DNA from: Pigmentiphaga daeguensis
Lineage (GTDB): Bacteria; Pseudomonadota; Gammaproteobacteria; Burkholderiales; Burkholderiaceae_B
DNA: 64,000 nucleotides
Direction of reading: 5' to 3'
NCBI RefSeq assembly: GCF_039523035.1
Contig: NZ_BAAAEN010000003.1
Location: 318,924 to 382,923, forward strand
Under the pieces are notes generated by a model. The model ran no database searches. It saw nothing but the letters and a program-made list of their open reading frames with translations, and was not told where the DNA came from. The translations under genes were made by a program, and so were the position numbers. Below, one piece after another: positions 18,070-28,364 of this stretch; position 1 is the stretch's first letter, and each line of letters begins with the position of its first letter.

Positions 18070-18798
18070 CAGCGTCGCCGATATCGCCCGCGCGTGCTCC
18101 TGCAGCAACGCGATGATCCGCTTGGGCGGCGCCTTGGCCAACCGCACGGCCAGGCCCGTCACCCCTATCGCCGCCACGCACTCGCCCCCGGCATCGCGAA
18201 TCGGCACGGAAATACCCATCACCCCCTCGGCCCACTCTTCGTTGTTGACCGCGTAGCCGTCGCGCCGGACCTTCGCCATGATCTTCTCCAGCTCGGCCCG
18301 CGTGGTCGGCGTGTTGGGACCGAAGCGGGGATACGGCTCGGCCAGCGAATCCAGCACGGATCCGGACGAAAACGCCAGCAACACCTTGCCCGAAGCCGTC
18401 GCATGCATGGGCGCCTGCCCACCCGTCTTCGCATTCACCCGGATGCGATGCGTACCCTCGACCACGTCCAGATACACGATGCTGTCCCGGTCCAGGGCGG
18501 CCAGATACGAGGTCTCGCCCAACTCGTCGCGCAGGGCCACCAGGGCCGGCCGGGCCAGCGATGCCACGTTGTAACGTTCCCGCACGCTGTTACCCAGAGT
18601 CCAGGTCTTGAGCGTGGGCATGTAGCTCGCATCCGGTGCCTGGCAGACATAGCCCAGGTGCATCAGCGTGTTGAGCAGGCGGTGGACGTTGCTTTTCTGA
18701 AGCCCGGTCTCGCGGGTCAGCTCGGACAGGCTCACCGGCCCGTCGTGCTGGCACAGGCGCTCGAACACCTGGAAGGCTTTGATGACTGTCTTATCCAT
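18055..18798 (-). CDS. IclR-family transcriptional regulator
   Basis: 247 residues. N-terminal winged helix: VIKAFQVFERLCQHDGPVSL, ELTRETGLQKSNVHRLLNTL. Effector domain: TSYLAALDRDSIVYLDVVEG, MHATASGKVLLAFSSG, YAVNNEEWAEGVMGISVPI and a closing GECVAAIGVTGLAVRL. It faces the VOC/cupin/rhodanese/Bug operon tail to tail and most likely regulates that operon or the neighbouring block. No palindromic operator was recognised near its start. Confidence 0.9.
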   Translation of the reverse strand: MDKTVIKAFQVFERLCQHDGPVSLSELTRETGLQKSNVHRLLNTLMHLGYVCQAPDASYMPTLKTWTLGNSVRERYNVASLARPALVALRDELGETSYLAALDRDSIVYLDVVEGTHRIRVNAKTGGQAPMHATASGKVLLAFSSGSVLDSLAEPYPRFGPNTPTTRAELEKIMAKVRRDGYAVNNEEWAEGVMGISVPIRDAGGECVAAIGVTGLAVRLAKAPPKRIIALLQEHARAISATLGFSG

Positions 18799-18840
18799 TC
18801 GCGGTCTAGATTTTCGTGGGTACCGGCCTTGCGCGGCTGA

Positions 18841-19764
18841 TCATAGCAAAGACACTCCGCTCGACCGCCGGCAGTGCGACAGGAAGTTGGCCACGGCGGC
18901 CGATGCTCCGCTACGCGGATGGACGACGTCGATACGCGTTTCCAGCAGCCGGCTGTTCCCCGCGATCGGCACCCGGACCACGCCGCGATGCCCGCTCGCC
19001 GCCGCCGACCCCGGAATCAGCGCGACGCCCAGGCGTCCGGCGACCAGCGCCATGATCGTGTAGATGTGCGCCGCCTCCTGGACGATGTTGGGCTGGAAGC
19101 CCGCTTCGATGCAGGCCCCGACGATCCGTTGATGGAAAGCGGGGACCCGGTCGGCGGAATAGGAGACGAACCGCTCGCGCGCCAGCGCCGATAACGGAAT
19201 CGAACGCCGCGACGCGAGGGGATGGTCATCGGGCAGCACGGCGCACAGCCGGTCGACCAGGACGGTTTCGCCGTCCACCCCCGCGGCCAGCTCCACCGGC
19301 GGACTCAGCAGGCCGACGTCGGCGCGGCCGCTCGATACCAGGCCGGCCACGTCCACCGACACCCCCTCGACCAGGCGCAACCGGACGTCCGGATACTCCT
19401 CGGAAAAGCGGCCCAGCACCTCGGGCAGGAAACTCACCATCGCCGAGGTGATGAAGGCGACCCGTACCTCGCCCAGTTCGCCGCGGGCCGTCGCCTGGGT
19501 CAACTCGACGGACCGCCGCGCCTGGGCCAGCAGCAACGTTGCCTCCTTGAGCAGGACCGCTCCCGCCTCCGTCAAGCTGATCCCGACGGGAGAACGCTCG
19601 AACAACCGCACGTCCAGCTGGGCCTCCAGCTTGTGCATCGCCACGCTCAGAGGCGGCTGCGACATGTGGAGCATGTCGGCGGCACGCCGGAAGCTTCCGG
19701 ACTCCGCCACCGCCACGAACTGGCGTAGCACCCGCAGATCGGGCAAGGCCGAGGGTATATCCAT
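18841..19764 (-). CDS. LysR-family transcriptional regulator
   Basis: 307 residues. The HTH is intact at residues about 8-65 (LRVLRQFVAVAESGSFRRAA, DMLHMSQPPLSVAMHKLEAQ), followed by the effector domain (GELGEVRVAFITSAMVSFLP, DVGLLSPPVELAAGV, AGRLGVALIPGSAAASG). It is divergent from a Bug/SDR/RraA/enolase operon starting at 19866. The 100-bp gap between the starts is the expected binding region, so it probably activates that operon. Confidence 0.92.
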   Translation of the reverse strand: MDIPSALPDLRVLRQFVAVAESGSFRRAADMLHMSQPPLSVAMHKLEAQLDVRLFERSPVGISLTEAGAVLLKEATLLLAQARRSVELTQATARGELGEVRVAFITSAMVSFLPEVLGRFSEEYPDVRLRLVEGVSVDVAGLVSSGRADVGLLSPPVELAAGVDGETVLVDRLCAVLPDDHPLASRRSIPLSALARERFVSYSADRVPAFHQRIVGACIEAGFQPNIVQEAAHIYTIMALVAGRLGVALIPGSAAASGHRGVVRVPIAGNSRLLETRIDVVHPRSGASAAVANFLSHCRRSSGVSLL

Positions 19765-19865
19765 CGTGTATCACCATGCAGCTCAAAGATATTGGACGCA
19801 TTACCCCCGGCATCTTACAGTCAACCCCACGTCACCGCCGTGCAACGAACCCGCCTGGAGAATTC

Positions 19866-20846
19866 ATGGGCTCCCGATCTCTGCCCCCGGCATGGGGCCT
19901 GCTCTTGCTGAGCGCCCTTCCCTGCGCCGCCTCCGCGCAGACCTATCCCGACCGGCCCATCCGCCTGGTCGTCGCCACGCCTCCCGGCTCGACGCCGGAC
20001 ATCGGCGCGCGCCTGCTGGGACATTTCCTGGCGGAAGACCTCAAGCAGCCCGTGGTGGTCGAGAACAAACCCGGCGTGAACGGCATCCTGGCCGCGCGGG
20101 AAGTACTCAAGGCGCAGGCCGACGGCTACACCTTCCTGATCGCCCCGCAAAGCACCATGTCGGTCAGCCCGCACGTCTATCCCAGGCAGGCCGGCGCGTT
20201 TCCGACGTCGTTCGTCGCGGTGGGCCAGATCTATAGAACCGACTTCAGCCTGATCGTCAGCAACGCCTCGGGCCTGCGTTCGGTCAGCGACGTCATCGCC
20301 GCGGCCAGAAAGGCGCCCGGCAAGCTGACGGCGGCCTACGCCGCTCCCGGCAGCGCCTCCCATGTGTCGGCCGAACGCTTCAAGCAAGCCGCCGGCGTCG
20401 ACATCTATACGGTCTCCTTCAACGGCAGCCCCGCCGCCGCACTGGCGGTAGCCTCCGGCGACGCGGACATGCTGTTCGAAACCATTCCATCCACCGAGTC
20501 GGTGGTTGCCACGGGCAGGGCGCGCCGAATCGCCATGACGGGACCCGCCAGGTTCGAACTCGCGCCGAACGTCCCCACGGTGGCCGAGTCCGGCCTTCCT
20601 GGATTCGTGGTGACGACCTGGGCCGGCCTCTTCGCCGCCAGGGACCTGCCCGCGGACAGGCTGGACCGGATCGCCGCGGCGGTGGCCAAGGCGCTGAAGA
20701 ACCCCGAACTGGTGCGGAAGATCGCCGCCGCCGGCTTTTTGCCCGGCGAGGCATCGCCCGTGGAGTTCCAGAAATTGTGGATGGCCGAATCGGCCATGTG
20801 GAAAAAGACGGTGGATCACGCACCGGCATTGCAATTGGAGCGTTGA
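19866..20846 (+). CDS. Bug/TctC-family periplasmic solute-binding protein
   Basis: 326 residues from the ATG at 19866, which has GGAG eight bases upstream and starts a clean signal peptide (GLLLLSALPCAASAQ). Motifs: IRLVVATPPGSTPDIGARLL, KQPVVVENKPGVNGILAARE, QADGYTFLIAPQSTMSV. First gene of the operon; the SDR start follows its stop by 2 nt. It probably recognises the hydroxy- or sugar-acid processed by the downstream enzymes. Confidence 0.92.
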   Translation: MGSRSLPPAWGLLLLSALPCAASAQTYPDRPIRLVVATPPGSTPDIGARLLGHFLAEDLKQPVVVENKPGVNGILAAREVLKAQADGYTFLIAPQSTMSVSPHVYPRQAGAFPTSFVAVGQIYRTDFSLIVSNASGLRSVSDVIAAARKAPGKLTAAYAAPGSASHVSAERFKQAAGVDIYTVSFNGSPAAALAVASGDADMLFETIPSTESVVATGRARRIAMTGPARFELAPNVPTVAESGLPGFVVTTWAGLFAARDLPADRLDRIAAAVAKALKNPELVRKIAAAGFLPGEASPVEFQKLWMAESAMWKKTVDHAPALQLER

Positions 20847-20848
20847 GC

Positions 20849-21634
20849 ATGGATCTTGGAATCGCGGACAAAGTCGCTTTGGTCCTGGGTGGCGGAGGCG
20901 GCCTGGGAGGCGCCATCGCGCAGGCCTTGAGCCGCGAAGGCTGCCGCGTGGCGGTGGCCGATCTCAATCTGGAGGCGGCGCAGGCGGTGGCATCCGGCAT
21001 CGCCGAACGAGGTGGAGAAGCCGTCGCGCTGCAATGGGATCTCGGCCGGCTCGACCAGCACGACGAGAAGCTCGCGAGGCTGGAATCGGCCCTCGGTCCC
21101 GTCGACATCCTGGTCAACAACTCCGGAGGGCCGAAGCCCTCCTCGACCCTGGAGGTTCCCGACGACGACTGGCGCCGCCATTTCGACGCCATGGTGCTGG
21201 CGCTGATGTCGCTGTCCCGGCGCATCGTGCCGGGCATGCGCGAACGCGGATGGGGCCGGGTCATTACCTCCACGTCGTCGGGCGTGGTCGCTCCCATCGC
21301 CAATCTGGCCGTCTCGAACGCGCTGCGCCTGAGCCTGGTCGGCTGGTCCAAGTCGCTGGCCAACGAAGTCGCTCGCGACGGCGTGACGGTCAACGTAACC
21401 GTCCCCGGACGCATCGCCACTTCTCGCGTGGCCGCCCTCGACCAGGCCCGGGCCGCCGCCTCGGGCCTCTCGACGGACCAGGTGTCGGCGGCCAGCCTCG
21501 CCAGCATCCCCGCCGGCCGCTATGGCGACCCTGGCGAATACGCGGACGCGGTCGCCTTCCTGGCCAGCGCGCGGGCCAGCTACATCACCGGCAGCGTCCT
21601 GCGCGTGGACGGCGGCCTGATTCCCAGCATCTAG
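20849..21634 (+). CDS. Short-chain dehydrogenase/reductase, atypical active site
   Basis: 261 residues. The Rossmann motif is LVLGGGGGLGGAIAQALSRE, followed by the VAVADLNLE specificity loop and ILVNNSGGPKPSS. The catalytic region reads ITSTSSGVVAPIANLAVSNA, so the Ser is present but the usual Tyr-x-x-x-Lys is not (Asn-Leu-Ala-Val-Ser-Asn is found there). This occurs in a known atypical SDR branch and makes activity uncertain. The C-terminus IPAGRYGDPGEYADAVAFLA and ITGSVLRVDGGLI is standard. It may oxidise or reduce the acid handled by this operon. Confidence 0.85.
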   Translation: MDLGIADKVALVLGGGGGLGGAIAQALSREGCRVAVADLNLEAAQAVASGIAERGGEAVALQWDLGRLDQHDEKLARLESALGPVDILVNNSGGPKPSSTLEVPDDDWRRHFDAMVLALMSLSRRIVPGMRERGWGRVITSTSSGVVAPIANLAVSNALRLSLVGWSKSLANEVARDGVTVNVTVPGRIATSRVAALDQARAAASGLSTDQVSAASLASIPAGRYGDPGEYADAVAFLASARASYITGSVLRVDGGLIPSI

Positions 21635-21650
21635 ACCAAGGAGCAGATTC

Positions 21651-22328
21651 ATGACCATGATGAAAGAGCAACGCCGCACCCTGCGCGAGCGCTATGCCAA
21701 GGTCGACACGGCCAACGTGGCGGACGTGCTCGACGAACTGGGCCTGTTCGATCAGGGCCTGGCGCCGGAATTCCGCCAACTGAGCGGCACCGGCAAGCTG
21801 GCCGGCTGGGCCTTCACCATCCGCGGCCAGATGGTGCCCGGCCCCCAGGGGGGCGACGCGCAGAAAATGCGGGCGTGCCAGGAAATCTCGGACGACGAGG
21901 TCAGCGTCTGGAGCGGAGACGGCCGCGGCATCTGCTATTTCGGCGAACTCATCGCCATAGGCATGAAGGAACGCGGCTGCGTCGGCGCCCTGATCGACGG
22001 CGGCATCCGGGACCTGCACTGGCTCAACGCCATGCAATTCCCCATCTTCGCCACCTACCGCACGCCGGTCCAGTCCATCGGCCGCTGGCGCGTCACAGGC
22101 TGGCAGGAGAAGGTCTACCTGGCCGGGGCCACGGGCAACCTGGTCGCCGTGTCCCCCGGCGACTTCATCCTGGCCGATGCCGACGGCGCCATCGTCATCC
22201 CCGCGGCCCACGCCGAGAAGGTGCTGGTCGAGGCCGAGCGCCTGACCGAACAGGAGGCCCGCATCCGGCAGGAACTCGCCAACGGCCTGTCGCTGTCCGC
22301 CGCCCTGGAGAAGTATGGACACGTCTAG
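21651..22328 (+). CDS. RraA-like / demethylmenaquinone methyltransferase-like fold protein
   Basis: 225 residues. The family motif GCVGALIDGGIRDLHWLNAM (around residues 108-127) supplies the Gly-rich loop with the Arg-Asp pair used by class II HMG/CHA-type aldolases, and DADGAIVIPAAHAEKVL is the usual C-terminal segment. Despite the old name, such proteins are not methyltransferases; members act as aldolases, decarboxylases, or RNase E regulators. Position in a catabolic operon favours an aldolase/decarboxylase role. It overlaps the next gene by 14 nt. Confidence 0.85.
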   Translation: MTMMKEQRRTLRERYAKVDTANVADVLDELGLFDQGLAPEFRQLSGTGKLAGWAFTIRGQMVPGPQGGDAQKMRACQEISDDEVSVWSGDGRGICYFGELIAIGMKERGCVGALIDGGIRDLHWLNAMQFPIFATYRTPVQSIGRWRVTGWQEKVYLAGATGNLVAVSPGDFILADADGAIVIPAAHAEKVLVEAERLTEQEARIRQELANGLSLSAALEKYGHV

Positions 22329-23517
22329 CGCGGACGAGGGCCGCATCCTGCCGGCGGACCGGCAAGCGCCCTTCGCGTTCCGGGTAAAGAAGATCTCCGC
22401 CTACGCCTGCCTCGCCCCCACGCCCGCCGTCGTCTCGTCTTTCGGCGCTCGCCGGGAGCGAGGCGCCCTGCTGGTCGCGCTCGAAGACGAGACCGGCCAC
22501 GTCGGGTGGGGAGAAATCTGGTGCGGGATGCCGGCGGCCGGCGCCCTGCACCGCCTCGCGCTGCTGCGCGAATTCGTCGCCCCCTTTCTGGCGGGGCAGC
22601 TCGTGCGCGACATTCCGGCCTGCGTGCGGACACTGGCGACGCGGCTGGCACCCGTGGAAATCCTGGCGGGCGAACGCGGTCCCGTCTCGCAAGTCCTGGC
22701 CGGACTGGACAGCGCGCTCTGGGACTTGCGCGCAAGGGTGGCAGGCCTTCCGCTCCATGCGCTGCTGGGGACCGGCAGCCCCACCCTGCGCTGCTACGCC
22801 AGCGGCATCGCGCCCGACGCCTCCGAGGCGGTCCTGGACCGCCTGAGGTCCCAGGGGCACCGCGCCTTCAAGTTCAAGGCGGGTTTCGACGATGCCCGTA
22901 CCCTGCCCCTGCTGGCGGACCAGCGTCGCCGGCTCATGCCGTCCGAGCGCATGATGATCGACGCGAACTGCGGCTGGACCCCGCGGTCCGCCCTCGCCGC
23001 CGTGCGCGAACTCCGGGAGGTCGAACTGGAATGGATAGAAGAGCCGATCCGGCCAGACTGCGCCGACGACGACTGGATGCGGCTGCGCGAGGTTGCCGCG
23101 ACAGCGCTGGCGGGCGGCGAGAACCTGTTCAGCGCAGCGGAGTTCTCGCGCGCGTCCGCCTGGCTCGGCGTGGTCCAGCCCGACGTGGCGAAGTGGGGCG
23201 GCGTCTCGCAGGCATTACGCCTCGGGCGGGAGGTGGAACGCCGCGGCGGCCTGTTCTGCCCTCATTCGTTCGGGACCCACATCGCCGCGATGACATCCGC
23301 CCACGTATTGGCCGCCGTGGGCGGACGGGGCTACCTGGAACTCGATGTGAACGACAACCCCTTGCGAGCCAGCGCCAGCTACGCGGGCTGGATCGCCCGG
23401 GGATCGATCACGCTGCCGGACGCGCCCGGCATAGGCGTCGGCCTGGACGTCGCCGGCATTTCCGCCCATGTCCGGGACAGCTTCAGCATCGCGGCGGCGG
23501 GTGTAGCGTTCACCTGA
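22315..23517 (+). CDS. Enolase-superfamily (mandelate racemase/muconate-lactonizing type) enzyme
   Basis: 400 residues. The KxK pair sits in AFKFKAGFDDARTLPLL. Metal ligands are probably Asp in MMIDANCGWTP, Glu in ELEWIEEPIRPD and Glu in ALAGGENLF. The C-terminal segment SFGTHIAAMTSAHVLAAVGG contains the His seen in this superfamily. It probably dehydrates or epimerises an acid sugar or cycloisomerises a diacid. It ends the Bug/SDR/RraA/enolase operon and is the last clearly chromosomal gene before decayed DNA. Confidence 0.88.
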   Translation: MDTSSADEGRILPADRQAPFAFRVKKISAYACLAPTPAVVSSFGARRERGALLVALEDETGHVGWGEIWCGMPAAGALHRLALLREFVAPFLAGQLVRDIPACVRTLATRLAPVEILAGERGPVSQVLAGLDSALWDLRARVAGLPLHALLGTGSPTLRCYASGIAPDASEAVLDRLRSQGHRAFKFKAGFDDARTLPLLADQRRRLMPSERMMIDANCGWTPRSALAAVRELREVELEWIEEPIRPDCADDDWMRLREVAATALAGGENLFSAAEFSRASAWLGVVQPDVAKWGGVSQALRLGREVERRGGLFCPHSFGTHIAAMTSAHVLAAVGGRGYLELDVNDNPLRASASYAGWIARGSITLPDAPGIGVGLDVAGISAHVRDSFSIAAAGVAFT

Positions 23518-23532
23518 AGCGGTATCGGCCGA

Positions 23533-23775
23533 TCAGGCCGCCTGCACCCGTTGCAGGAACCCCCGTATCAGCGCGACCACTTCGTCCAGATGCGTTTCCA
23601 GCAACCAATGGCCGCCGTCCAGCAGGTGGAGTTCGGCATCCGGCAAGTCGCGCAGATAGGCACGGGCGGAGGCTTCAGGCATGTAGTGGTCCTGCGGCCC
23701 CCAGACAATCAATGTGGGCGGCTGGTGGTCCGCCAGGTATTGCCGGGCGCCGAACCGATCCCAAATTGGCTGCAT
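23533..23775 (-). pseudogene. Alpha/beta-hydrolase, C-terminal fragment
   Basis: About 80 residues matching only the last third of an alpha/beta hydrolase: PPTLIVWGPQDHYMPEASAR carries the acid residue (Asp) and LLDGGHWLLETHLDEVVALI carries the catalytic His. The nucleophile half is missing. Upstream, the frame meets a hipA-like fragment on the other strand at about 23766, which marks a recombination junction at the edge of the island. Confidence 0.75.
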
Positions 23776-24290
23776 TGACGGAGTTGGACTATCTATTGGC
23801 GGTCGATGACTTCAGTCGCATCGGCGCGCTGCGCCTGCACGGCCCGGACGGGGCCTGGCATCGAACAGTGCCCGAAGGCCGACGCACTACCCCACCGTTG
23901 ATCGAGCTCGAACACATCTATCAAGCCAGCCGCGCTGTCGAGCGCGGGCAGGAGACGGCCGAAGACTTGCGATCGTGACGGCGCCGATGGCCGTATTCCA
24001 TACCAGTCAGCCGCATCGTTGTTGCAGGCTTCGCGTGAGGAAGATCGCAGCTACACGGAAATCGCGGATGCCATCCGTTCCCACGGTCATGAACCTGCCC
24101 GGGATTTGCGCCAGCTATGGCGTCGCCTTGTATTCAACTTGTTGATTACGAACGTAGACGACCACTTGCAGAACCATGGTTTCCTTCATGTAGCGCATGG
24201 ACTGTGGCGTCTTGCGCCCGCCTTCGACGTCAACCCTTTTCCGGACAAGGAACGGGAATCCAAGACCTGGCTGTCTGAAACAGATGGATG
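23766..24290 (+). pseudogene. hipA-like toxin kinase gene, internally deleted and truncated
   Basis: Fragment 1 (23766-23978) reads LTELDYLLAVDDFSRIGALR and RTTPPLIELEHIYQASRAVE, matching the HipA N-lobe. A frame change follows, and fragment 2 (from about 23985) reads GRIPYQSAASLLQASREEDR, ELWRR-like LWRRLVFNLLITNVDDHLQN and LAPAFDVNPFPDKERESKTW. The catalytic Asp-containing loop (NVDDHLQNHG) survives, but about 100 residues of kinase core between the two parts are gone, and the end is missing. No intact antitoxin is next to it. It parallels the intact HipA at 38818-40062 and is a dead copy. Confidence 0.8.
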
Positions 24291-24419
24291 CTACGGCTGC
24301 GCTGCTGGGGCATTGAAAAGGGAGATTCCTATGTCCTCGGTGCCGCATTGCAATTGCAGGACGATCCGATCCGCATCGACGTGCCCCGTGATCGGAAGGG
24401 CAGTGACGGCCTGAAAGAC

Positions 24420-24487
24420 TGGAGCGGGTGAAGGGAACATCATCGCGTTCCCAACTCGTTGATTGATAACGAGTTTTCCGCACTCGG
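24420..24487. repeat. Attachment-like repeat, left copy
   Basis: TGGAGCGGGTGAAGGGAA (24420-24437) is identical to 54511-54528. Its reverse complement TTCCCTTCACCCGCTCCA resembles the 3' end of tRNA-Gly(CCC) genes including CCA. The next 50 bp also resemble the right copy, best at the TTGATTnATAACGnGTTT stretch. A GGACAGCCAG motif lies about 144 bp from the repeat start, as in the right copy. No complete tRNA follows. A short unassigned reading frame ends inside this repeat. Confidence 0.65.
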
Positions 24488-24606
24488 CGAACCGAGATGG
24501 ACATAATTATGGACTGAAAAACCACGCTTGGTCAACGCGCGCTCCGAGCAAGTCCAGTGCGAGCCATGGACAGCCAGCAGTAGACAATGTACCCGAGCGC
24601 TCAACG

Positions 24607-25515
24607 TCACGAGGCCGGTTCATCTCCCTTTGGCAGGAACTCCTCGCGGGCGCGCTGCAGAAACCGCTTCATGGGCTCAGAGCGTTCGGCGCTGCGGCGC
24701 AGCAGGTAGGTGGACAGCATGGGCGGCGTGCCGGCCAAGGGGCGAACGGTTATGTCGGGGCGGTTCAGGGTCTGCACCTGCGAGGCAATGGCGAAACCTA
24801 GGCCATAACCGGCACCGACCAGAGTCAGCATCACGCCTAGGCTCGTCACCTGATCTACCAGCTTGAGCGGCTTGGACGCACCTTGAAGCACCGCCTGGAT
24901 CTGGTGGTGGCAGCCCGATCCCGCGTCCGGATGGCACAGTACCAACGGAAACTTCAAGGCTTCATCCAATGGCACTTCCGCGTGCGCCAACAAGGGGTGG
25001 CGCACGGGCACGATCACCGACAGAGGATCGGTCCACACGGGCTCGGCGACAAGGCCTTCGCTCACCGCGTCCGACAGCGCAAAGCCGATGTCCAGCAGAT
25101 CGTTGTGCGGGCCCTTGAGCTGCTGCGCGAAAGGCAGCTCGAAGACGCGAATCTCCAGTTCGGGCTCTTCCTCGCGGCTGCGCGCCAGCAAGGTGGCAAT
25201 GTGGGGCTGCGCCAAGCTGTCGCAGATGGCGATGCGCAGATAACCCTGATAGCCCTGCGCCGCCGCCTTTGCGGCACTCACCGCCTGCTCCACGGTGGCC
25301 AGCACACGCCGGCACTCACCGAGGAACACTTGACCGGCCCAGGTCAGTCGCGTCTGGTGCGCGCTGCGGTCGAACAACTGCACGCCGAGCGTGGCTTCGA
25401 GATTGCGCATTGCGCGCGACACAGGCGATTGTTCTACGCCAAGGCGCTCGGCCGCTCGCGCGAAATGCAGTTCTTCCGCGACCGCAACGAAATAGCGCAG
25501 TAGTCTGAGTTCCAA
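24607..25515 (-). CDS. LysR-family transcriptional regulator
   Basis: 302 residues from a TTG at 25515, chosen because GGAGG lies 5 bases upstream and the protein then begins at the conserved LELRLLRYFVAVAEELHFAR. HTH: RAAERLGVEQSPVSRAMRNL. Effector domain: YLRIAICDSLAQPHIATLLA, LLDIGFALSDAVSEGLV, LTLVGAGYGLGFAIASQ. It is the same subfamily as the regulator at 55827-56717. It sits at the left end of the island beside the stress-tolerance locus, with a 230-bp gap, and has no obvious target. Confidence 0.9.
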   Translation of the reverse strand: MELRLLRYFVAVAEELHFARAAERLGVEQSPVSRAMRNLEATLGVQLFDRSAHQTRLTWAGQVFLGECRRVLATVEQAVSAAKAAAQGYQGYLRIAICDSLAQPHIATLLARSREEEPELEIRVFELPFAQQLKGPHNDLLDIGFALSDAVSEGLVAEPVWTDPLSVIVPVRHPLLAHAEVPLDEALKFPLVLCHPDAGSGCHHQIQAVLQGASKPLKLVDQVTSLGVMLTLVGAGYGLGFAIASQVQTLNRPDITVRPLAGTPPMLSTYLLRRSAERSEPMKRFLQRAREEFLPKGDEPAS

Positions 25516-25747
25516 TGCGGCCTCCTGTTTGCCTCGTTCCTGGCCTGCGTCCACCTCATGCGGATTGCGCCTCGCTTTCTCCTTCGATGATTGGCAAGAG
25601 GTTCCGGCGTCGCATGCTTGCCTATTCGGATAGGCAGATCGCATCCGAAAATTACGGAGGTTGAGGCGGAACGCTACCTGGCCGAAGACCTGAGAACCTC
25701 AATCGCCGCGACGCTGCACTACCGCCTGATCCACAGGTTCAGTTCAA

Positions 25748-26899
<1,152 letters not shown>

Positions 26900-26923
26900 G
26901 AGAAGTCTCCTGTTGATAGGCAA

Positions 26924-27889
26924 TCAGCGCCATAGCCCGCTCGGGCGCCAGCGCGGCGGGCGCGGCGTCACAGCGGATTCCGGCAAGAAATGGGGCGCGT
27001 GAAACGGCAAGGCTGTTGCTGGTCCAGGCGCCAACGTCAGCAGGCGTGAGATACGATCTTGCGTTGCCGGATGGGTGCGCAACCAGGAAGGCTCGGGATT
27101 GCCCCATCCCGGCCACAGCCAGGCACGCCAGGAGCGGCTGACCCGCTCGATCTTCGCCAGCGCGGACGCCAGCCCTTGCGGGTCGCCGGTCAGTTCCGCC
27201 GCGAGGCGGTCGGCGTCGAACTCACGCACGCGAGACAAACCGAGCTGTGCGAGCAGGGCCAGCTGGGGCGAGGCGGCCAGCAGAAGCAGTCCAGGCCAAT
27301 TGACCGCCACCGCGCCGGCCAGCAGTGCGGGCAAGCTGAACACAATAGCGATCTGTCCGACCATCGCCAGCAGGCTCGTGAGGCGACTGACGGAATCCGC
27401 CAGCCCCATGACACGCAGATCCTCATTGGCGATGTGCGCGACCTCGTGCGCGAGCACGCCCGCCAGTTCGCGCGGACTCAGGTTGCGCAGCAGGCCATCG
27501 GTGAGGGCGATCGATGCATGCTGCTTCGAGCCGATAGCGAAGGCGTTGACGACGGCACTGGGCACGTAGTGCGGCACCGGCGTGGCGGACAAACCGGCAC
27601 GGGCGGACAGTTCGCGCAACATGGCCCAAATCTCGGGGGCTTCGTGCGGGTGCAGTGCCCGCGCGCGATACAGGCGCAGGGTCAGCGCCGACGCGGCTGC
27701 CGGCTCCAGCAGCAGCGCGCCTGCAACTGCAGACAGCGCGAGCCAAGAGCCGCCTTCGCCGAACAGCAGGCTCCCCGTAGCGGACGCGATCCCGACCAGG
27801 GTCAGGGCCAGCAGCCCGGTCTGCAAGCGGTTGAGCCAGCGATGTTGCAACCACGCAGCGCGCAGGTCACTAGGATGATGACGATTCAT
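26924..27889 (-). CDS. htpX: M48 zinc metalloprotease, HtpX-like
   Basis: 321 residues from ATG 27889. The zinc motif is HEVAH in LAGVLAHEVAHIANEDLRVM, with the downstream Glu in REFDADRLAAELT. Four hydrophobic stretches flank the catalytic part, as in HtpX membrane proteases that degrade damaged inner-membrane proteins. The start overlaps the end of psiE by 20 bp, confirming co-transcription. The C-terminal SWLRTHPATQDRISRLL segment is typical of M48B. It is present in the Pseudomonas-type variant of the stress island. Confidence 0.9.
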   Translation of the reverse strand: MNRHHPSDLRAAWLQHRWLNRLQTGLLALTLVGIASATGSLLFGEGGSWLALSAVAGALLLEPAAASALTLRLYRARALHPHEAPEIWAMLRELSARAGLSATPVPHYVPSAVVNAFAIGSKQHASIALTDGLLRNLSPRELAGVLAHEVAHIANEDLRVMGLADSVSRLTSLLAMVGQIAIVFSLPALLAGAVAVNWPGLLLLAASPQLALLAQLGLSRVREFDADRLAAELTGDPQGLASALAKIERVSRSWRAWLWPGWGNPEPSWLRTHPATQDRISRLLTLAPGPATALPFHAPHFLPESAVTPRPPRWRPSGLWR

Positions 27890-28364
27890 GCCCAGATGTC
27901 TCGGCGACGCGGTCGTCGCGATCGCGCAGCAGCCAGTAAGTGGTACCAAGCGCCAGTGTGGCGCCTGCCAGCGCGGCGATTTTGGCGGGACTCGTGTCGG
28001 GGTCAAGGACCACGAACTTGCGTGCCAGCGCGATCAGGCCGATGAGGATCACGGTCTTGACCTGGATGATGCTGTCCCGACGCAGCGCCACGCGCACGAT
28101 GGAATGCTTGAACTCCATCGCAATCAAAAGCGTCATGATCATGCCGAACACGCTCTGGAACACCTTGTGGTCCAGGGGATTGAAGGCATCGAGGACCAGC
28201 AGCGTGAAGACGATAGAGATGAGCTGGAGAAGCGACACCACGATGATGACGGCAATCACCGCCGACAGCACGAGCGCGATGACCCGCTCAAAGCGCTCGT
28301 AAAAACTCATGATGGCCCATTGGTCACGCAAGACCTGAAGTGGGTTGAGGCGTGTTGATTTCAT
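27870..28364 (-). CDS. psiE: PsiE-family membrane protein
   Basis: 164 residues from ATG 28364 (MKSTRLNPLQVLRDQW). Four membrane segments: about 25-52 (VIALVLSAVIAVIIVVSLLQ), 72-90, 108-125 and 140-155. The FKHSIVRVALRRDSIIQVK segment is typical of PsiE phosphate-starvation-induced proteins. Exact function is unknown, but the gene is a conserved member of the stress-tolerance locus. The stop lies inside htpX; the start overlaps the preceding small gene. Confidence 0.85.
   Translation of the reverse strand: MKSTRLNPLQVLRDQWAIMSFYERFERVIALVLSAVIAVIIVVSLLQLISIVFTLLVLDAFNPLDHKVFQSVFGMIMTLLIAMEFKHSIVRVALRRDSIIQVKTVILIGLIALARKFVVLDPDTSPAKIAALAGATLALGTTYWLLRDRDDRVAETSGHESSSS

Noticed and set aside
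24310..24430. Short frame ending in the left repeat (DRKGSDGLKDWSG)
   Set aside because: Looks like the end of a lost gene, but too short to assign; mentioned only with the repeat.
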